From: Lingula anatina | Lineage: Eukaryota > Brachiopoda > Lingulata > Lingulida > Lingulidae | Direction: 5' to 3' | Assembly: GCF_001039355.2 (NCBI RefSeq) | Contig: NW_019773603.1 | Coordinates: 145,303-209,302, forward strand | DNA: 64,000 nucleotides | Part shown: positions 62,801-64,000 of the stretch, piece by piece | How positions within the stretch are numbered: the first letter of the stretch is position 1 | How the letters are laid out: each line of letters opens with the position of its first letter | Notes under the pieces: generated by a model | Seen by the model: only the letters and a program-made list of their open reading frames with translations | Told to the model about the DNA's origin: nothing | Database searches by the model: none | Program-made: the position numbers and the translations under genes

Positions 62801-64000
62801 TCAGCAGGAAATGATGCGCTTCCCAAAACTTAACGAGAAGATAGTCGATGTTATGACAAGTTTACTGAGGAAGAGGTTACCTGTGACCAATGAAATGGTA
62901 GGTTATATAATGAGTAAGCCATTTGACTAATGAAATGGTGGGTTACATATTCAACAAGCTGTTTGCCAAATGAAGTTGTAAGGCTACCATTTTGTCAGTT
63001 CATTCTTAAGGGAGAGTTCACAACTGGTTGATCCAGGGACTAACTAGTTAGACCACAGATCAGTTGGTTGTGAAAGCTCCCTAAGAGTGCCCCCCCCCCC
63101 CCCCCCACCCCACCACCACCACCACAGTATGTTTACTATTTTAACAATCTAATTGTAAACCAACAAAATGTATATTTTCCCCCCATATATGTCCTTCGAT
63201 ATTTTATAACACTTACATAATGTAAAACTCAACCATTAGGCCTCTAAAATACTTTTATATGTTAAGGTTATTATAGACCAGGGGACTCTTTCTATTTTAT
63301 TCATGGCTTAATTAATGGGCATTTCTTTACCTTAATCATAATATATACCAAATTGTGTTTGTATATAAATACATACACAGCAAACTAGCTACAGAGACTC
63401 CTGTGAATTCATGCCCACCTAAATACAAAATAATTCTGTTAGCCTTTTTGATTAAAATAAACGACTTTGTGTCAATTGTCATATAATTATAGTCCAAATA
63501 TTCTCCATTTCCAGGTTGAAAATATAGTCGCAATTGAATTAGCCTACATCAACACCAAACACCCTGACTTTGCCGAGGCAAGCTTAATGCATAGGACCCT
63601 AGTAGAAAATAACGTAGGGGATTTATCCAAAGATTCCAGTGGAAGAAACTTTGTACAGGAAGAGAGAGACGTAAGGGTTAGTACTGTTTTCGTATCATTT
63701 GGTATTAAACTGTAAAAATAAATTGTTGTTATAATTGTATTTCTCACAGCAGTCATGATATGTCAAGATTTTTTCTTCGTATTTGTAAAACTGCTGTTGT
63801 TGCCTTTCTTCTTCACTGTTTTCTTTGTATTCTTTTATCTTTGGGTGCATTCAGAAAAGATCCCTGGATCAAATATGGCCGATCCATGTGAAGGCTTCCT
63901 GCATAATCCCCTAATAGACACTTAATAGATTCCCTGCAGGGATTAGGCAGTAAGCTTTTAAGTTGGTCAGCCATGTGTGATCTGTAGATCTATTGGACTG
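53090..64000 (+). CDS. DNM1L: Dynamin-1-like protein (DRP1), mitochondrial/peroxisomal fission GTPase, 5' part
   Basis: Twelve exons join in phase: 53090-53191, 53982-54126, 56289-56410, 56741-56990, 57544-57692, 58085-58189, 58518-58631, 59005-59096, 59353-59473, 59973-60119, 62805-62897, 63515-63670 (532 codons), and the gene runs off the window. DRP1 is a cytosolic GTPase that assembles into rings on mitochondria and peroxisomes and drives membrane scission. The P-loop GSQSSGKSS spans the first intron, with K38; DLPG is at 146-149 and TKLD at 215-218, matching DRP1 numbering. The stalk starts around residue 320 and includes [19 protein letters not shown] at 401-404 (GPRP in vertebrates) and [12 protein letters not shown]. 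Exon 12 ([11 protein letters not shown]) begins the variable region. The rest of the variable domain and the GED are off the window. Optional in-frame segments are listed separately. Confidence 0.95.
54204..54453. mobile_element. Diverged relative of the 45-kb MITE-like family
   Basis: Shares with the 45440-45890 copies, in order, AATTAATTACCCC, an AATAGGCATGACAGACAT block (TAGGCGGGACAGAC there), TAAGC and GGAGATAGATC. Its ends begin TTAG..GGTTCCCA and finish TGGGAAATTCTAG in inverse orientation. It lies in DNM1L intron 2. Confidence 0.55.
55031..55048 (+). other. DNM1L: Candidate 18-nt cassette microexon at the DRP1 80-loop
   Basis: A pyrimidine-containing acceptor (TTGTCATTTTACAG) precedes 18 nt, CAAAACAAAAAGAGAGAA, followed by a consensus donor GTGAGT. 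Inserted in the phase-1 intron it reads T-K-Q-K-E-R and leaves the frame intact. Vertebrate DRP1 has an alternative insert (A-insert) in this same loop, which supports the idea. Such a short element could still arise by chance in AT-rich DNA. Confidence 0.45.
58160..58239 (+). repeat. DNM1L: 39-bp tandem duplication containing an exon end and its splice donor
   Basis: The unit is repeated exactly twice (period 39, extent 80 bp). It covers the last 10 codons of exon 6 ([10 protein letters not shown]), the donor AGG|GTGAGT and 5 further bases. Donor 1 cuts after 58189 and donor 2 after 58228. The stretch between them is open and in frame, so use of donor 2 would add [13 protein letters not shown] after R291. 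DRP1 proteins normally join LNR directly to LLMHH, so donor 1 gives the ancestral form. Confidence 0.85.
59229..59270. repeat. (TATC)n microsatellite in a DNM1L intron
   Basis: About 10 uninterrupted tetranucleotide units. Confidence 0.95.
59535..59709. mobile_element. MITE-like element with ~48-bp terminal inverted repeats
   Basis: The left arm (59535-59582) contains AGGGGACTAACTAGTC and GGGTCAAATATGGC. The right arm (59662-59709) is its inverse with about 80% identity. The 79-bp centre includes CTAATAGACACTGAATAGAT, a block that recurs in the element at 63850-64000. It lies in DNM1L intron 9. Non-coding. Confidence 0.75.
59812..59876. repeat. Compound (TC)n(AC)n microsatellite
   Basis: About 27 bp of TC followed by about 38 bp of AC in DNM1L intron 9. 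Confidence 0.95.
60664..60687 (+). other. DNM1L: Cassette microexon a, copy 1 (24 nt, I-P-S-Y-G-G-Q-T)
   Basis: Strong acceptor (CTTTTCTTTGCAG) and perfect donor GTAAGT bound exactly 24 nt with no stop. The intron is phase 0, so inclusion inserts eight residues after Q449 in the stalk. It is identical in copy 2. Confidence 0.62.
61117..61161 (+). other. DNM1L: Cassette microexon b, copy 1 (45 nt, [15 protein letters not shown])
   Basis: Acceptor CCCATTTCTGTAG, 45 nt open in the phase-0 frame, and donor GTAAGC. It would add 15 residues after Q449 or after microexon a. Copy 2 differs at one base, CTA versus CTG, both Leu. Confidence 0.6.
61221..61293. other. GC-rich 73-bp patch abutting an N
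   Basis: This stretch is far richer in GC than its surroundings. It contains a hairpin (ACCACCAGCG / CGCTGGCGGT) and a CCGCCGGCTCCGCCGG run ending at the N at 61294. Neither duplicate copy contains it. Likely repeat-derived sequence or a junction artefact. Confidence 0.6.
61519..61542 (+). other. DNM1L: Cassette microexon a, copy 2 (24 nt)
   Basis: Same 24 nt as copy 1 with acceptor CCTTTTCTTTGCAG and donor GTAAGT. If both copies are real, either or both could be spliced in without breaking the frame. Confidence 0.55.
62009..62053 (+). other. DNM1L: Cassette microexon b, copy 2 (45 nt)
   Basis: Same peptide as copy 1; the single base difference is synonymous. Donor GTAAGC and acceptor CATTTCTGTAG are preserved. 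Confidence 0.55.
62802..62807 (+). promoter_or_regulatory. DNM1L: NAGNAG tandem splice acceptor of DNM1L exon 11
   Basis: The acceptor reads TTTTCAGCAG|GAAATG. Splicing after the first AG gives Q-E-M-M-R-F, after the second E-M-M-R-F, so one Gln is optional at the same stalk junction where the microexons insert. Confidence 0.5.
63005..63086. mobile_element. Small foldback element in DNM1L intron 11
   Basis: CTTAAGGGAGAGTTCACAAC at the left is mirrored by GTTGTGAAAGCTCCCTAAG at the right, with GGGACTAACTAGTT near the centre, a motif also present in the 59535-59709 element. About 80 bp, non-coding. A polyC/CCA tract follows at 63090-63125. Confidence 0.5.
63848..64000. mobile_element. MITE-like element truncated by the window end
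   Basis: Contains GGTGCATTCAGAAAAGATCC, ATCAAATATGGC, CTAATAGACACTTAATAGAT and GGTCAGCCAT in the same order as the 59535-59709 element (ATTCAGAATAGG, GTCAAATATGGC, CTAATAGACACTGAATAGAT, GGTCAGCCAT). It is a second member of that family; its right end is off the window. Confidence 0.65.

Larger units (their letters stand above)
60120..62804. other. DNM1L intron 10 with a tandem segmental duplication
   Basis: A phase-0 intron whose middle consists of two copies of an ~810-bp segment: 60415-61220 and 61295-62116. The second begins immediately after an N at 61294. The copies differ by scattered substitutions and small indels (a few percent by eye). Each copy carries the same two candidate microexons. 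Copy 1 also has an N at 60570 beside a 20-bp local stutter (CCATGCAGTGCTTGAT repeated), which copy 2 lacks. Confidence 0.85.

Noticed and set aside
1-64000. CRISPR arrays, bacterial operons, prophage or plasmid origins
   Set aside because: The sequence is intron-bearing animal DNA; the tandem repeats seen are microsatellites, a minisatellite and transposon ends.

Overview
The window is 64 kb of AT-rich eukaryotic nuclear DNA. Small exons are separated by introns of 100 bp to 6.5 kb, and the spacers carry many AT and AC microsatellites and short inverted-repeat elements. Two tandem genes encode secreted proteins with an IGFBP-type N-terminal (IB) domain and a Thr-rich stalk, and two single-copy genes (CXXC1 and DNM1L) are of animal type. 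Together these point to a marine invertebrate. A lophotrochozoan, probably a mollusc, is my best guess; the species cannot be fixed from the sequence. Isolated single Ns, two of them sitting on exact junctions of tandem near-duplicates, suggest an assembly of a highly heterozygous genome with some haplotypes joined end to end.

Layout. (1) 3048-3309 (-): first coding exon of an SLC6-family Na+/Cl- dependent transporter; the rest lies outside the window to the left. A CRE, DR1 and forkhead-like cluster lies just upstream. (2) 14428-16381 (-) and 20670-24375 (-): a tandem pair of IB-domain secreted proteins (239 and 449 aa). They share a 12-Cys N-terminal region, a Thr-rich linker of very different length, and a conserved C-terminal block I do not recognise as a named domain. 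(3) 24.6-37.9 kb: a gene desert with repeats and a few weak ORFs. (4) 37887-52838 (-): complete 15-exon CXXC1/CFP1 gene (619 aa), the CpG-binding subunit of the SET1 H3K4 methyltransferase complex. (5) 53090 to window end (+): DNM1L/DRP1, the dynamin-family mitochondrial fission GTPase. Twelve constitutive exons (532 codons) are visible and the 3' part is off the window. CXXC1 and DNM1L are divergently transcribed from a shared 251-bp interval with CRE-like, CCAAT, ETS, ERR-type and YY1-like motifs.

The most interesting content is in DNM1L. Several unusual in-frame splicing opportunities can be read directly. There is an 18-nt candidate microexon at the GTPase 80-loop, and an exact 39-bp tandem duplication of an exon end including its splice donor (optional +13 aa). 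There are also two cassette microexons (24 and 45 nt) inserted in the stalk after Q449. Both lie in an ~0.8-kb segment present twice in tandem, and their coding sequence is preserved (24/24 identical; 44/45 with one synonymous change) although the flanking introns differ by SNPs and indels. An N on the duplication junction means assembly artefact must be excluded, but the microexons stand either way.

Non-genic space holds several structured repeats: a 259-bp element with 14-bp perfect terminal inverted repeats and a 5-bp target duplication, several related foldback/MITE-like families, a degenerate ~20-bp minisatellite downstream of CXXC1, and long perfect palindromes. All functional statements rest on reading motifs and splice signals by eye; no searches were run.
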